Part shown: positions 1-9,728 of the stretch, piece by piece
Layout: each line of letters opens with the position of its first letter
Numbering within the stretch: the first letter of the stretch is position 1
Source of the DNA: Candidatus Pacearchaeota archaeon
GTDB lineage: Archaea > Nanobdellota > Nanobdellia > Pacearchaeales > GW2011-AR1
DNA: 64,000 nt
Direction of reading: 5' to 3'
NCBI GenBank assembly: GCA_023144035.1
Contig: JAGLGM010000002.1
Span: forward strand, 113,781-177,780
Made by a program: the position numbers and the translations under genes
The notes under the pieces: model-generated
The model's database searches: none
What the model was told of the DNA's origin: nothing
Seen by the model: only the letters and a program-made list of their open reading frames with translations

Positions 1-1677
1 ATCAATTTCATATTCATCATAATATCCTTCACTTCCAACATAATTATAACTTACTCCACAATCTCCTGTTGAACCACATATTTCTTGAAAACTTGATAAA
101 AAGTCTGAATTACTTTCACATCCTGATTCACATTTACTTGAATCTCCTTTTTCATATCCTGGAATACACTTACAATTTTCTTCACATTTTTTTCTTTTTA
201 ATTCATCTTTTTCTTCAATACTTTCTTTTCCAGTAAAGATACCATATTCATATTTAACAAGACAATAATATGTTCCAATACTACATATGCTTTCAGATTC
301 TGATTCTGCATTCCAAAAATCAAATCCTGGAGAAAATTCTGGAACACAAGATGATTTTAATTCTTTACCAGCTAGATTTTCTAATTTTATTTCTAGACCT
401 TCTTCATCTTTTAAAATACTATATCCTTCTATCCATTCACAATCTCTTTTATCAATATTTGCACAATCTTTTTCTGTTGTTTGATCTATACAATCTTGCC
501 ATCTATTTGATTTACATGCTGCATAAGAAAAACCCTCTACTTCTGATTCAACACAAATAGTTGATCTCCAAGGATCACAAGGTTCAACAGTAACTTCTCC
601 ATCATAACATAATAATCTAAAATCCTCACTTCCTGGAAGATTAAGTTCTACATTTTTTTCAGTGTTTGAAGCACACCACACTTCTCCATGTTGATAATCT
701 TTTCCTTCATATTCACAGCTTAAATCACTACAAACATAATCTCCATACCTTGCTGCAGGACTATCTGTATCTCTATATGATTTACAAGTACTTCCAGCAT
801 AATAATCACAATTTCCACATTCTCTTGAATTTGCATTTGATTGTTCATAACCACAACTATCTTCAATATTTACTATATATGTCCAATAATTTTGATCATT
901 TCTTTTTGAATAATCATAAACATTTGCAAGATTTCCACAAGTATCTACAAAATATACTTGGTCAGCATTCTCAACACAAGTTGTTCCTTCTCTTGGTCCG
1001 CTTGGTCCGCAATTAGTTGCTAAAACATCAGCAGAACACAAATATCCTTCATGAAAAGAAATATCTACACTATCTATAGTAGATTCATCATTAGATAAAT
1101 CCTCAAATAAATTTTGATCAGAGTCAGGATTTAAATTATCCATTGTTCGGCAATCTTCTTGAGTAACCATTTGACAAGTTCTTTCTCCATTTTTTTCAAT
1201 AACACAAGCTCCTTTTGCATCAGAAGTAGCACTTGCAATACACATAATTTGATTATTTATATCATTTCTAAATATTGTTTCTAATCCATAAAGAGATGAA
1301 AGAGTTTTACATCTTGTTTGTGTAACAAAAGCACCTTGGTCTCCTAATAAACAACATCCAAGTTGACATTGAGGTAATTCATCTTTTGGTTTGTCATACC
1401 ATATTCCTTGATTATTTTCACAAACTTTTTGAGGTGTATTTTCTTGACAAAATCCTTCTCCAACATCAACACAAGTTCCTAACTTACAATATGTTGTTGC
1501 TTCACAAGAAGTAGCAGCTTTTCTAAAATTATCTACACATTGTTCAACAGGAGCATTTTGACACCACGCACCATTTATAGTTTTTTCACAACAATATGAA
1601 TTTTGAGCATTAACAAAACTTACCAATAAAACTAAAAACAAAAATACAAACAAGCTCATAAATATTTTTTTATTCAT
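1..1677 (-). CDS. Large Cys-rich secreted surface protein, 3' part cut off by window edge
   Basis: Read directly from the minus strand: the ORF begins with ATG at 1677 and stays open for about 559 codons to base 1, so the ORF track omits it because no stop lies in the window. The N-terminus is a clear signal peptide (basic MNKK, hydrophobic stretch, cleavage near VNA/QN). The mature part is rich in Cys, often as CC or C-x2-4-C, with acidic and Asn-rich linkers, suggesting a disulfide-rich extracellular protein. Its ATG directly follows the TAA of the pilin-like gene upstream, so the two are probably co-transcribed. No known domain was recognised. The plus-strand ORFs listed here are shadows. 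Confidence 0.85.
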   Translation of the reverse strand, partial: MNKKIFMSLFVFLFLVLLVSFVNAQNSYCCEKTINGAWCQNAPVEQCVDNFRKAATSCEATTYCKLGTCVDVGEGFCQENTPQKVCENNQGIWYDKPKDELPQCQLGCCLLGDQGAFVTQTRCKTLSSLYGLETIFRNDINNQIMCIASATSDAKGACVIEKNGERTCQMVTQEDCRTMDNLNPDSDQNLFEDLSNDESTIDSVDISFHEGYLCSADVLATNCGPSGPREGTTCVENADQVYFVDTCGNLANVYDYSKRNDQNYWTYIVNIEDSCGYEQSNANSRECGNCDYYAGSTCKSYRDTDSPAARYGDYVCSDLSCEYEGKDYQHGEVWCASNTEKNVELNLPGSEDFRLLCYDGEVTVEPCDPWRSTICVESEVEGFSYAACKSNRWQDCIDQTTEKDCANIDKRDCEWIEGYSILKDEEGLEIKLENLAGKELKSSCVPEFSPGFDFWNAESESESICSIGTYYCLVKYEYGIFTGKESIEEKDELKRKKCEENCKCIPGYEKGDSSKCESGCESNSDFLSSFQEICGSTGDCGVSYNYVGSEGYYDEYEID

Positions 1678-2436
1678 TTAAATACCATACCCTGGAGGCC
1701 AAGCAACACTTCTCGAAGCAAATTGAAATTTCCCACCAGTATCTCTATTTGTTAAGATATAAATTGTAGAGCCCTCCACTTGATTTAATTTTTCAACTTT
1801 TAAGTCATGATAATAATTCATATAAGTAGTTGTTTCAACATCTCCATATGCTGCTTCCCAAGCAATCATACTTCTAGCAATTCCTATAAATTCATAAAGA
1901 CCATTATTTACAAGAACTCTAAAGGTTTCATAATTTTCAGTATCTCCTTTTGTTAAAGATAACTCATGAGTTAATGTTGTAAGGATTTTTTCAGGAAGTA
2001 ATTCAACTGTTGTGTCTCCTTCTGTTAAAATTACATCATATCCTTTATCTTCAAAACTACTTTTCAAATCTTCAAAACAAGCATCAACTATTGGAGAGAT
2101 TTCATTTTTAATTTCAGATTCAATATGTGATTTTAGCATAGGTTGTTGAACAACGCATGTTATGTAATATTCATTTGTATAACAAAGATATTCTATTGGA
2201 TTATCTTCATATAAATAATAATGTTCAGGATTCATACTTCCTCCTTGTAAAGAAAGAATTTCAACAACATCTTCTATTTCATCTTCAAGACAAGTTTGCA
2301 TAAATGCATTAGGATTATTACTATCAGATCTTACAAGAGATTGAAGTTTTGGATAAAAAAGATATATTAAAACACCAATCGCAACAATTGCTATTCCTAT
2401 TATTATAAATATAGTCACTTGCCCTCTTTTTCCCAT
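1678..2436 (-). CDS. Secreted protein with prepilin-like N-terminus (KRGQVTIFIIIG)
   Basis: 252 residues. A short basic leader, then GQVTIFIII and a hydrophobic helix, resembles archaeal type IV prepilin (class III) signals with processing expected at the G/Q junction, although the usual Glu at +5 is absent. A soluble domain with a few Cys follows. The same N-terminus is found in the gene at 4542-5312, so the two are paralogous in architecture. It stops immediately before the start of the Cys-rich gene. Likely a membrane-anchored or pilus-like surface protein; the precise role is unknown. Confidence 0.75.
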   Translation of the reverse strand: MGKRGQVTIFIIIGIAIVAIGVLIYLFYPKLQSLVRSDSNNPNAFMQTCLEDEIEDVVEILSLQGGSMNPEHYYLYEDNPIEYLCYTNEYYITCVVQQPMLKSHIESEIKNEISPIVDACFEDLKSSFEDKGYDVILTEGDTTVELLPEKILTTLTHELSLTKGDTENYETFRVLVNNGLYEFIGIARSMIAWEAAYGDVETTTYMNYYHDLKVEKLNQVEGSTIYILTNRDTGGKFQFASRSVAWPPGYGI

Positions 2437-2506
2437 GTTTTATATACGATATTTTTGTTTATAAATATTTCATTAGTTTTAAATAAATCTTGCACAAAAT
2501 ATTTTA

Positions 2507-2760
2507 TTATTTTTTAGATAAAACCAATTTAATAAATACAATAATTAATAATACTAAAATAATAAGAACCACTCACCAATAATAATTTATATTTTTTTCT
2601 TTTTTAATATTTTCTTCAGCAACATCCTCTTTTTTAATAATCTCTTCATTAGAAATTTTTTTCTGTTGTAGAATCATTAAAAGAAATACTTATTTTATTT
2701 TTAAATATAAAATATAAAGATACAATAGCAACTAAAATTATAGAAATCTCCAATTTCTAC
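2507..2760 (-). pseudogene. Probable remnant of a small membrane protein gene
   Basis: The 355-base gap between two surface genes holds two minus-strand coding-like pieces. The first encodes a hydrophobic segment (EISIILVAIVSLYFIFKNK) followed by a polar stretch. In the next frame follow a charged linker and a second hydrophobic segment ending in a Lys-rich tail. Joining them needs one frameshift in an A-run and reading through one TGA. No start codon is convincing. I read it as a decayed two-helix membrane protein. Confidence 0.3.
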
Positions 2761-2791
2761 ATGTAAATTAAAAATATCTAAGAGACAAGAA

Positions 2792-4540
2792 CTAAAAAAT
2801 AACTCTATTCATAACAACAGGTTCTCCATAACCAAATCCTTTTGTAGTTACATCAACATAATAATTCCATAATTCAAAAGAAGAGTCAAAAAAATTGCAA
2901 GAGTGAGACATTAAAGGACCAAAATAAATTTCTTCAATATTTTTTCCTTCTTCTCTAGGGGAACGTATTAATCCTTCATATTTTTTAATATTTTCCAAAA
3001 GTTTATAGCTTTCATAAAATCTTTCAATTGTTAAACTTGGGTCTCCTATCTCTTGAGACCACTTATTTATTGTTTCTCTCATTTGATTAGGACTAAGGGG
3101 TGTGCCTAAAGATTCTCTTTTAGCATCTAAAATTTGCCCAGCAGAAAAAACAAAGGAAGCATCTTTTTTTATTTTTGTAACATAGCTTTGATCAGCTAAT
3201 CGAGTAAAATCATAAATTCTAGCAGAATCTGCATCATTAATTAAAACATTAAAAGTATTTTTAAGTCCAATAGGATTAATAATTTCATCATAATTAAAAA
3301 ACTCTCCTTTTGGAAAAGGCGAATAAATAATATTGCCATTTCCTCCAACTCTTATTAGAATGTTGTTTTCTTCTTTTGACCCATCATAAATTTCAAATTC
3401 CACTATTTTTGAAATATCTGTTTTTTCAAGATTAGATTCAAATATTCCTTCTTTATTTACTTCTATGTCTAGAACATTATTAAAATTAAATTTTGCTCCT
3501 CCTTCTACAATGTTAACACCAGGAATAGATCCATCATCTCCTAGAGGATGATTTGCAAAAAGATTTAATTCTGTATTTGGTTCAGTAATTTCAAAAGATA
3601 TTTTTCCTCCAGAACTTATTCTAGAAATAGCTAACTCTTTTTCATAAGAATCAATTTCTTCATCATATAAACCTGAAGCAATTTCATACAAAAACCTACC
3701 TTCTGAATCTTTTAGATGATAATAATTATTCGTAAGGGGTTGATTATAATCAGGTGCAGAAAAAGAAAACTCTCCCATCCCTGGATTTCCAGACAAAACA
3801 ATATTTCCTTCAGGACCAAAAGAAATTGATTCTTTTCCTGGGCGAGCTTTTCCATCTAAAGAAAAAATAGTATCTTTATTAACAAGAATTTCAAAACCAT
3901 TATAACTCACAAGAGTGTCTTTTGGGTAATAGTAATAACCTTCTTCAAGATCCTTTCCAACTTTAAAATTAATTTTATTAGCAGAATTAACTGGAATTTT
4001 ATTTCCATCTTTTTCAATAATTGTAAATCCTTCTCCAACAAATTCAATTTCATCAAAACTCTTTAAATCACTATTAAATGAAATTTCTTTTCCTGAAAGA
4101 TCTTTTAAAAATAAATTACCCTCTTGATAAATAACAATTGAACCTTTGGGAGCAATAAAAGATTCTTCATTAATAAAAATTTTAGAATCAAATTCATCAG
4201 AAATCTTTAATTCTGCTTCTTTAATTTCCATATCTTGGTTAAAAACAATTGTAGATCCTTTCTTTATATTTTCAAAAATATTTCCCTCAACTTTTATTTT
4301 TGAGTCTTCTCCATTAAAAGTTAAAGTAGAAAGAGAGTTTTCTTTTCTAAGAAGAACATTTTCAACAATCAAATTTTCAGAAGGACATTCAGGACAAACT
4401 AAATTTCCTATTTGAAAAACTTCTCCACTATAATCTGTAATAATTGTTGTTTCTAAATCCTCTACAGCTTCAATTAAAATAAAACTAATTCCAATTAATA
4501 AAAGGAAAATACCTAAAGTAAAAAGTAATTTTTTATTCAT
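2792..4540 (-). CDS. Large secreted protein of unknown function
   Basis: The preferred start is the internal ATG at 4540 (MNKKLLFTLG), one base after the upstream TAA; the longer ORF would overlap that gene by 44 bases. The N-terminus is a signal peptide with a strongly hydrophobic core. The remaining 560 or so residues are beta-rich in appearance, with many short Gly/Asp turns and few Cys (one CPEC near the mature N-terminus). No conserved family was recognised. It belongs to the minus-strand surface-protein block and is probably co-expressed with the prepilin-like gene upstream. Confidence 0.75.
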   Translation of the reverse strand: MNKKLLFTLGIFLLLIGISFILIEAVEDLETTIITDYSGEVFQIGNLVCPECPSENLIVENVLLRKENSLSTLTFNGEDSKIKVEGNIFENIKKGSTIVFNQDMEIKEAELKISDEFDSKIFINEESFIAPKGSIVIYQEGNLFLKDLSGKEISFNSDLKSFDEIEFVGEGFTIIEKDGNKIPVNSANKINFKVGKDLEEGYYYYPKDTLVSYNGFEILVNKDTIFSLDGKARPGKESISFGPEGNIVLSGNPGMGEFSFSAPDYNQPLTNNYYHLKDSEGRFLYEIASGLYDEEIDSYEKELAISRISSGGKISFEITEPNTELNLFANHPLGDDGSIPGVNIVEGGAKFNFNNVLDIEVNKEGIFESNLEKTDISKIVEFEIYDGSKEENNILIRVGGNGNIIYSPFPKGEFFNYDEIINPIGLKNTFNVLINDADSARIYDFTRLADQSYVTKIKKDASFVFSAGQILDAKRESLGTPLSPNQMRETINKWSQEIGDPSLTIERFYESYKLLENIKKYEGLIRSPREEGKNIEEIYFGPLMSHSCNFFDSSFELWNYYVDVTTKGFGYGEPVVMNRVIF

Positions 4541-4541
4541 T

Positions 4542-5312
4542 TTAAACTGCAAATACAAACTCAAAAGTCTTATTATATTCTTCATTATAATCGCTTATAA
4601 CAAATAAAGAACTTCCAATCCCTCCTTGTAACAAATCTATTTTCAAATCTCTTTCTAAAATCATATCATTAAAACAACTCAAACAAACTCTTTCTTCATT
4701 ATAATAATCATTTTCAATTAAATCATAAATTCCATCGTAGATAGAACCCAATTTAACATAATATGTATGTTCTCCAAAATCTTCTAAAAGATAACTCTTC
4801 TCATCAAAAGAAATTTTCAAAGGCAATTCTAAATTATAAACAATCTGATCATCAAATAAATCCACATCTATTTTAAGTTCACTTCTTCTAATGTCATAAT
4901 TTTTAAAATTTTGAAAATTATTTAAACATAATTCAACTTCAGAAAAAAGAGCCTGCAAAAGTTCTTCTTCTAAGTCCTCTCTAGAAGGAAAATAATTTAC
5001 ACCTTCATAAAAATAATAAGTAAAACCATTTGCATTAAAATATTTTGGAGGGATAAAATATCCTCCTCCTATACCTATTTTAGAGATTGATTCTTCAATA
5101 CTTTCTTCGATACATAAATCAATAAAATTTTTAATTGGGCTAACTTCTACAGGAACTTCTAAATTTTTAGTTGATGACTCTCTAAGTATAAAAAACAAAG
5201 AAACTCCCGTGATAATTATCACTGCAATTATAATAAAAATAGTAACTTGTCCTCTTCGATTTTCTGAAAGAAAATTAAATGAGGGAATCTTTGATTTCAC
5301 TCTTTTGTTCAT
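4542..5312 (-). CDS. Secreted protein with prepilin-like N-terminus (RRGQVTIFIII)
   Basis: 256 residues. After about 20 polar residues comes RRGQVTIFIIIAVIII, the same processing-site-plus-helix pattern as the gene at 1678-2436, then an acidic ectodomain with several Cys. The first 18 residues before the motif are longer than in the paralogue, so the true start could be internal, but no later Met precedes the motif. Probably exported through the archaeal pilin-like route and anchored by its N-terminal helix. Confidence 0.7.
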   Translation of the reverse strand: MNKRVKSKIPSFNFLSENRRGQVTIFIIIAVIIITGVSLFFILRESSTKNLEVPVEVSPIKNFIDLCIEESIEESISKIGIGGGYFIPPKYFNANGFTYYFYEGVNYFPSREDLEEELLQALFSEVELCLNNFQNFKNYDIRRSELKIDVDLFDDQIVYNLELPLKISFDEKSYLLEDFGEHTYYVKLGSIYDGIYDLIENDYYNEERVCLSCFNDMILERDLKIDLLQGGIGSSLFVISDYNEEYNKTFEFVFAV

Positions 5313-5464
5313 GAAACCTCTAAGTAATTAACATTTTAAAAGTTTATCAATGTCTACCCCAACCTCTATCACTACCTCTTAGAACGATTTATTACTAGTA
5401 ACATTCAAAATATGTTTTATTAGAATTTAAATTTTTATCAATTTCTATCTTTCTTTCATACAAT

Positions 5465-6202
5465 TCAATCTCCAGTTTCTACACGCGGAGCAAGAATAAA
5501 TGAAAGTTCGAGATAATCTGTTTTAAATTGCAACTTTAAGGGATGATCTTCAGCAAAATTTAAACTTGTTTTTTCAACAAGTTTTGCACCTTTGATAAAT
5601 TTTTGTAGATATTCTAAACTATATTTTGCTTTACAATTTTCAGCTTCTATTTTTACCTCATCACTTGAAAATTCAGATCTTGCAGAATTCAAACCTTTTG
5701 CTTCAACAATAAATTTTCCTTGGTCAATAATAAAAGCACAAGCATCTGAAACAACAGCACAATCTTCAATTGAAGCAACTAAATCAATAGAATCTATTTC
5801 AATTTTAGAAGTAAATTCCATTTTTTCTGTTTTTGCATTAAAATCAATATCTTCTCCTCCTAAATCAAGCAAGTTTAGTGTAAAGTTTCTATGAATTCTA
5901 TCTTGAATTTGAATTTCTAATAAATTTTCCTTTTTCTCTAAAATTAAAGAACTTCCATTTCCACATCTTTTTAAGATTCTCTTAAGATCATCTAAATTAA
6001 CTTCCAGAGTTTCATCTCCTGCTTCAAGTTGGGAAAAATTAATTCTTGGAAGTTTAAACCCCACCATTGCAACATTTGCAGGATCCATTGCAGTAATACT
6101 CATTCCATATTCATTTACTTTTATTTTAACTTCTGTAACTAATTCAGAGATAAGTTCAATAGCTTTAGACAATAATGTTGGGTTTTCTAATTTAACTAAC
6201 AT
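5465..6202 (-). CDS. pcn: DNA polymerase sliding clamp PCNA
   Basis: 245 residues, the normal length for archaeal PCNA. Recognisable features include the N-terminal clamp domain (TAMDPANVAMVGFKL, residues about 37-51), the interdomain connector region and the C-terminal LAPRVE segment. PCNA forms a ring that tethers DNA polymerase, ligase and FEN1 to DNA. It is divergent from the primase gene, with about 84 bases between the two starts, so two replication genes share one intergenic promoter region. A single copy suggests a homotrimer. Confidence 0.95.
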   Translation of the reverse strand: MLVKLENPTLLSKAIELISELVTEVKIKVNEYGMSITAMDPANVAMVGFKLPRINFSQLEAGDETLEVNLDDLKRILKRCGNGSSLILEKKENLLEIQIQDRIHRNFTLNLLDLGGEDIDFNAKTEKMEFTSKIEIDSIDLVASIEDCAVVSDACAFIIDQGKFIVEAKGLNSARSEFSSDEVKIEAENCKAKYSLEYLQKFIKGAKLVEKTSLNFAEDHPLKLQFKTDYLELSFILAPRVETGD

Positions 6203-6257
6203 GTGTATATTAAACTCTGGTGTTTTTTAAGGATTATTGTTTTCAAGATAAGGTAAT

Positions 6258-6266
6258 TATATAAAT
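6258..6266 (+). promoter_or_regulatory. TATA box of a probably leaderless primase mRNA
   Basis: TTATATAAAT is centred about 25 bases upstream of the primase ATG at 6287. In archaea the TATA box centre lies about 25-27 bases before the transcription start, so transcription would begin at or next to the start codon. No Shine-Dalgarno sequence is present in the short gap. Confidence 0.45.
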
Positions 6267-6286
6267 TAATAGGCTTTATTTCTAAT

Positions 6287-7810
6287 ATGGAGCAAAGCAT
6301 TAGAGAGAAGAGAATTAGGAAGATTACTAACTTATATTATTCTAAACCAGATATTCAAAAAGCTATATTTGAATTTTGTAAAAATAGAGAAACTATTCCA
6401 AGATATTTTGAAGGTTTTGGTAAAAGACCTGATTCATTTGAATACAAAGGAGATTCTTTTGAATTAGTAAAAAAAGGAGCAACTTCTCTTCATTGTTCAG
6501 AAGAAATTTGGCAAGACCCAATGAAAATATATACAGGGATGAATGAAGAACAAGCAAATGAATTAAGAATAGGTTGGGATTTGTTAATTGATATTGATTG
6601 TAAATGGTTTGATTATTCAAAACTTGCCGCAAAAGCAGTTATTAAAACTTTAAAAAAACACAAAATTAAAAAAATAGGAGTTAAATTTTCTGGAGGTAAA
6701 GGTTGGCATATATTAATTCCTTGGAAGACGTTTCCAAAAGAAATTAATGGAATAAAAACTTCTAGTATGTTTCCAGAATTACCAAGAAAGATTATTTCTT
6801 ATATTAGATATTATTCAGAAAAAATTTTACAAGAATCTTTACCAAAAGATTTTTATTCTCAATTTAAAAATGTGAAAATAAAACGAGGGGTTAAATGTAA
6901 AATATGTAATGAAGTTGCAAGAGAGTATGAACAGGTTGAATTATATTGTTCAAAGTGCAAAAGGAGTGAAATAAGAAAATTTGAAAAAAATGAAAAAAAA
7001 GAAGAGTCTTTTTGTCCAGAATGTAAGGGAAAGATATCTTTAAAAAATCAAGTAGAAATGATGGAATGTATAAATTGTAATTTTAACTCTATTGATAAGC
7101 CTTCAAGTTTTTCTAAAAACATAGAAGTAGATTTATTTGAATTAATGGGTTTAGATTTAGTTTTAGTTTCTCCAAGGCATTTATTTAGAACACCTTATTC
7201 TTTACATGAAAAAACATCTTTAGCAAGTGTTGTAATAGACCCTGAAAAAGTTTCTGAATTTGAAATGAAAGATGCAGATCCTATGAAAGTAAAAGTAAAA
7301 GATTTTATGCCTAATGTGGAAGAAGGAGAAGCAAAAGAACTTATAACTCAAGCTTTAGATTGGTATAAAGATAATAACCCAGACCAAGAAGAAAAAAAGA
7401 CTGGAGATTTTAAACAAATTAAACTTTCAAATTTATCAGAAAAAAACTTTCCACCTTGCATAAAAAATATTTTAAAAGGAATTTCAGATGGAAGACAAAG
7501 ATCGATATTTGTTTTAATAAGTTTATTTAGGTCTGTTGGAATGGATAGAGATGAACTTGAAAAAAGAATGTATGATTGGAATGAAAAAAATACTCCTCCA
7601 TTAAAACAAGGAATAATAAAAAACCAATTAAAAGTTGCATATAAAGGAAAACCACTTATGGCTCCAAATTGTAAAGAATATTATCAAGGAATAGGAGTTT
7701 GTGAACCAGATAGTTTTTGTAAATTAATTAAAAATCCTGTAAATTATCTTGTGAGAAAAACATTTAGTTCTACAAAAAAAGAATTTAAGCCAAAGAAAAA
7801 TAAGAAATAA
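6287..7810 (+). CDS. Single-chain DNA primase, PriS-PriL fusion
   Basis: 507 residues. The N-terminal part is the archaeo-eukaryotic catalytic subunit: metal-binding Asp pair in LIDIDCKW (about residue 104) and SGGKGWHI (about 135), with a Cys-rich zinc-binding insertion (CKICNE, CSKCK, CPECKG, CINCN). The C-terminal 130 residues look like the Fe-S domain of PriL, with four candidate cluster Cys in FPPCIK, NCKEYY, GVCEPD and FCKLIKNP. Most archaea encode PriS and PriL separately; fused forms are known in Nanoarchaeum-type DPANN. It makes RNA/DNA primers and sits opposite PCNA. Confidence 0.88.
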   Translation: MEQSIREKRIRKITNLYYSKPDIQKAIFEFCKNRETIPRYFEGFGKRPDSFEYKGDSFELVKKGATSLHCSEEIWQDPMKIYTGMNEEQANELRIGWDLLIDIDCKWFDYSKLAAKAVIKTLKKHKIKKIGVKFSGGKGWHILIPWKTFPKEINGIKTSSMFPELPRKIISYIRYYSEKILQESLPKDFYSQFKNVKIKRGVKCKICNEVAREYEQVELYCSKCKRSEIRKFEKNEKKEESFCPECKGKISLKNQVEMMECINCNFNSIDKPSSFSKNIEVDLFELMGLDLVLVSPRHLFRTPYSLHEKTSLASVVIDPEKVSEFEMKDADPMKVKVKDFMPNVEEGEAKELITQALDWYKDNNPDQEEKKTGDFKQIKLSNLSEKNFPPCIKNILKGISDGRQRSIFVLISLFRSVGMDRDELEKRMYDWNEKNTPPLKQGIIKNQLKVAYKGKPLMAPNCKEYYQGIGVCEPDSFCKLIKNPVNYLVRKTFSSTKKEFKPKKNKK

Positions 7811-7961
7811 TTTTACTACTTTTTATTATCGGCGTGAGCTCAACGTTCGGAGCAGGCATTTTATTTCAAATAAATAAATTCTTAAAACTTTTCATCTTAA
7901 AAACATAATCTAAAATTTGTTCTACAACAAATTTTAAAAACAAGGTTTAACTCTAGATAAT

Positions 7962-9728
7962 ATGAGAAAAAAGGTGTTGTTATTTATTTTAGTATTAGTT
8001 ATGCTTTCTATTCTTCCTTTAATATTTGCAGCTCAAGAGAATATAGATGATGCTTATGCTTGTTTAAATGATAAAATAACTGAAAGAACTTGTGATAGTC
8101 TTTCTGTAACTGAGAAAATCTTTTCCTCTCTTGCAGTCAAAGAATGTAGTTCAGAACTTAGGGAGATTTCAAAAGATGGAGAATGTTGGCCAGAAGAAGA
8201 TTGCAATATTAAAAAGACTGCGCAAGCAGTTTTAGCTTTAGAAACTGCTGCAGCAAGAGATTGGCTATTAGGACAAAAAGGAAACCCTTCTGAAGTAATT
8301 TGGTATTTACAAATAGAAACAAGTTTAGAATCTACATGTACTATTGCTTATGATGGAAATGACTATTCTATAGATATAGATGAAGATAAAAAAATAGATT
8401 CTTCAGCAGGAAGTTGTTTGTCTTTAAGTTCTTCAAATTATTGGTTAGAAATAGGTTCTGATTGTTATGAAGAAGAATTTGAAATTTCTTGCGATGAAAA
8501 TTTTATAACAAACTTATTATTTAAAAGCGATACTTCTTCGACAATTCATGTTTCAGAAAAAACTTCTTCTGTAACAGGAGGGGGAACAACAGCTGAAGAA
8601 GTAAATTCTTTTTGTTTTATGGAAGAAGATGCTTGCGATTATGAAGGAAGTTTATGGGCTGCATTAGCTTTAAATTCTATGGAAGAAGAAATCTCTTCCT
8701 ACATACCTTATTTAATTACAATGGCAGACACTAATCAAAAATATTCTCCAGAGATTTTTTTATATGCTTTAACAGGATATGAAGATTTTCATTATGATAT
8801 TCTTTCAAAGCAAGCTAGTAATGGGTATTGGTCAATTTCAGGAGACAAATATTATGACACTGCTTTAGCACTTTACCCTTTTATGTATAGTGAACCTTTT
8901 ACTGAAAAAGAAGAAGCTATGATGTGGTTATTAGAAGAACAAGAAGAAGATGGTTGTTGGAATTCAGAAAGTATTTTAGACACAGCATTTATTTTACATT
9001 CTATATGGCCAAAAGAAGATGTTCTTGTTGGTGAAACTTGTTCAGATGAAGGATATTTTTGTATGTCTTCTGCTAGTTGTGATGATTCAGGAGGAAATAT
9101 TTTAGATTATTCTTGTTCTACATATTATGTTTGTTGTGATACTGAAGAAATTCAAGAAACTTGTTCAGATGCAGGAGGAAAAATTTGTACAATTGGAGAA
9201 GAATGTACAGGAAATACTTTAGATGCATTAGATACAGTCAGATGTTGTTTTGAGGAATGTGAAGAACTAGAACCTGAAAATCAATGTGAATCTGTTGAAG
9301 GAGGAGTATGTGAGCCTGCAGAATGTGGGGAAGGTTATGAAAGAGATTATGATTATGACTGTGATTATTATGGAGATGTTTGTTGTATGGAAGCAGATAA
9401 ACCAGGAATAAATCCTTTATTTTGGATATTAATTATTTTAGTTGTATTAGTTGCTTTAGGAATAATATTTAGAGAAAAATTAAAATCTTTTTGGTTTAGA
9501 ATGAAATCTAATTTTAGAAAATCACCACCTCCTAAAAGAAGTTTAAGGTCAGGATTACCTTCTATTTCATCAAATCAAATGAGAAGAAGAGTTATGCCTA
9601 GAAGAGTTATGCCTTTAGAACATAGACCTGCTCCAAGACCTACGCCAAAACATGCTCCAAAAAAACACGCAAGAGGACATTCTGAACTTGATGAAGTTTT
9701 AAAGAAGTTAAAAGAAATGGGAAAATGA
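7962..9728 (+). CDS. Cys-rich membrane-anchored surface protein with alpha/alpha-toroid repeats
   Basis: 588 residues. A signal peptide (cleavage near IFA/AQE) is followed by helical repeats resembling terpenoid-cyclase/prenyltransferase toroids (TAQAVLALE, DTALALYPF, DGCWNSESILDTAFILHS). Three Cys-rich modules follow, each with a CC near its end (YVCCD, RCCFEEC, DVCCME). A single C-terminal transmembrane helix (about 478-500) precedes a strongly basic Pro/Arg-rich cytoplasmic tail. The toroid suggests binding of a ligand or peptide outside the cell; catalytic residues were not identified. It overlaps the next gene by ATGA, so the two are translationally coupled. Confidence 0.75.
   Translation: MRKKVLLFILVLVMLSILPLIFAAQENIDDAYACLNDKITERTCDSLSVTEKIFSSLAVKECSSELREISKDGECWPEEDCNIKKTAQAVLALETAAARDWLLGQKGNPSEVIWYLQIETSLESTCTIAYDGNDYSIDIDEDKKIDSSAGSCLSLSSSNYWLEIGSDCYEEEFEISCDENFITNLLFKSDTSSTIHVSEKTSSVTGGGTTAEEVNSFCFMEEDACDYEGSLWAALALNSMEEEISSYIPYLITMADTNQKYSPEIFLYALTGYEDFHYDILSKQASNGYWSISGDKYYDTALALYPFMYSEPFTEKEEAMMWLLEEQEEDGCWNSESILDTAFILHSIWPKEDVLVGETCSDEGYFCMSSASCDDSGGNILDYSCSTYYVCCDTEEIQETCSDAGGKICTIGEECTGNTLDALDTVRCCFEECEELEPENQCESVEGGVCEPAECGEGYERDYDYDCDYYGDVCCMEADKPGINPLFWILIILVVLVALGIIFREKLKSFWFRMKSNFRKSPPPKRSLRSGLPSISSNQMRRRVMPRRVMPLEHRPAPRPTPKHAPKKHARGHSELDEVLKKLKEMGK

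Noticed and set aside
270-1016. Plus-strand ORFs at 270-560, 287-484 and 666-1016
   Set aside because: Shadows of the edge-truncated Cys-rich gene on the minus strand, whose frame is open throughout with a signal peptide.
2580-2600. TGA read as Trp in the 2.5-2.8 kb remnant
   Set aside because: All intact genes here use TGA as a normal stop (for example many ATGA overlaps), and the remnant also has a frameshift, so decay is the simpler reading.
7831-7860. GC-rich patch with GCTC...GAGC inverted repeat behind the primase gene
   Set aside because: Short arms, no promoter with correct spacing and no match to an RNA family; too little to call a feature.
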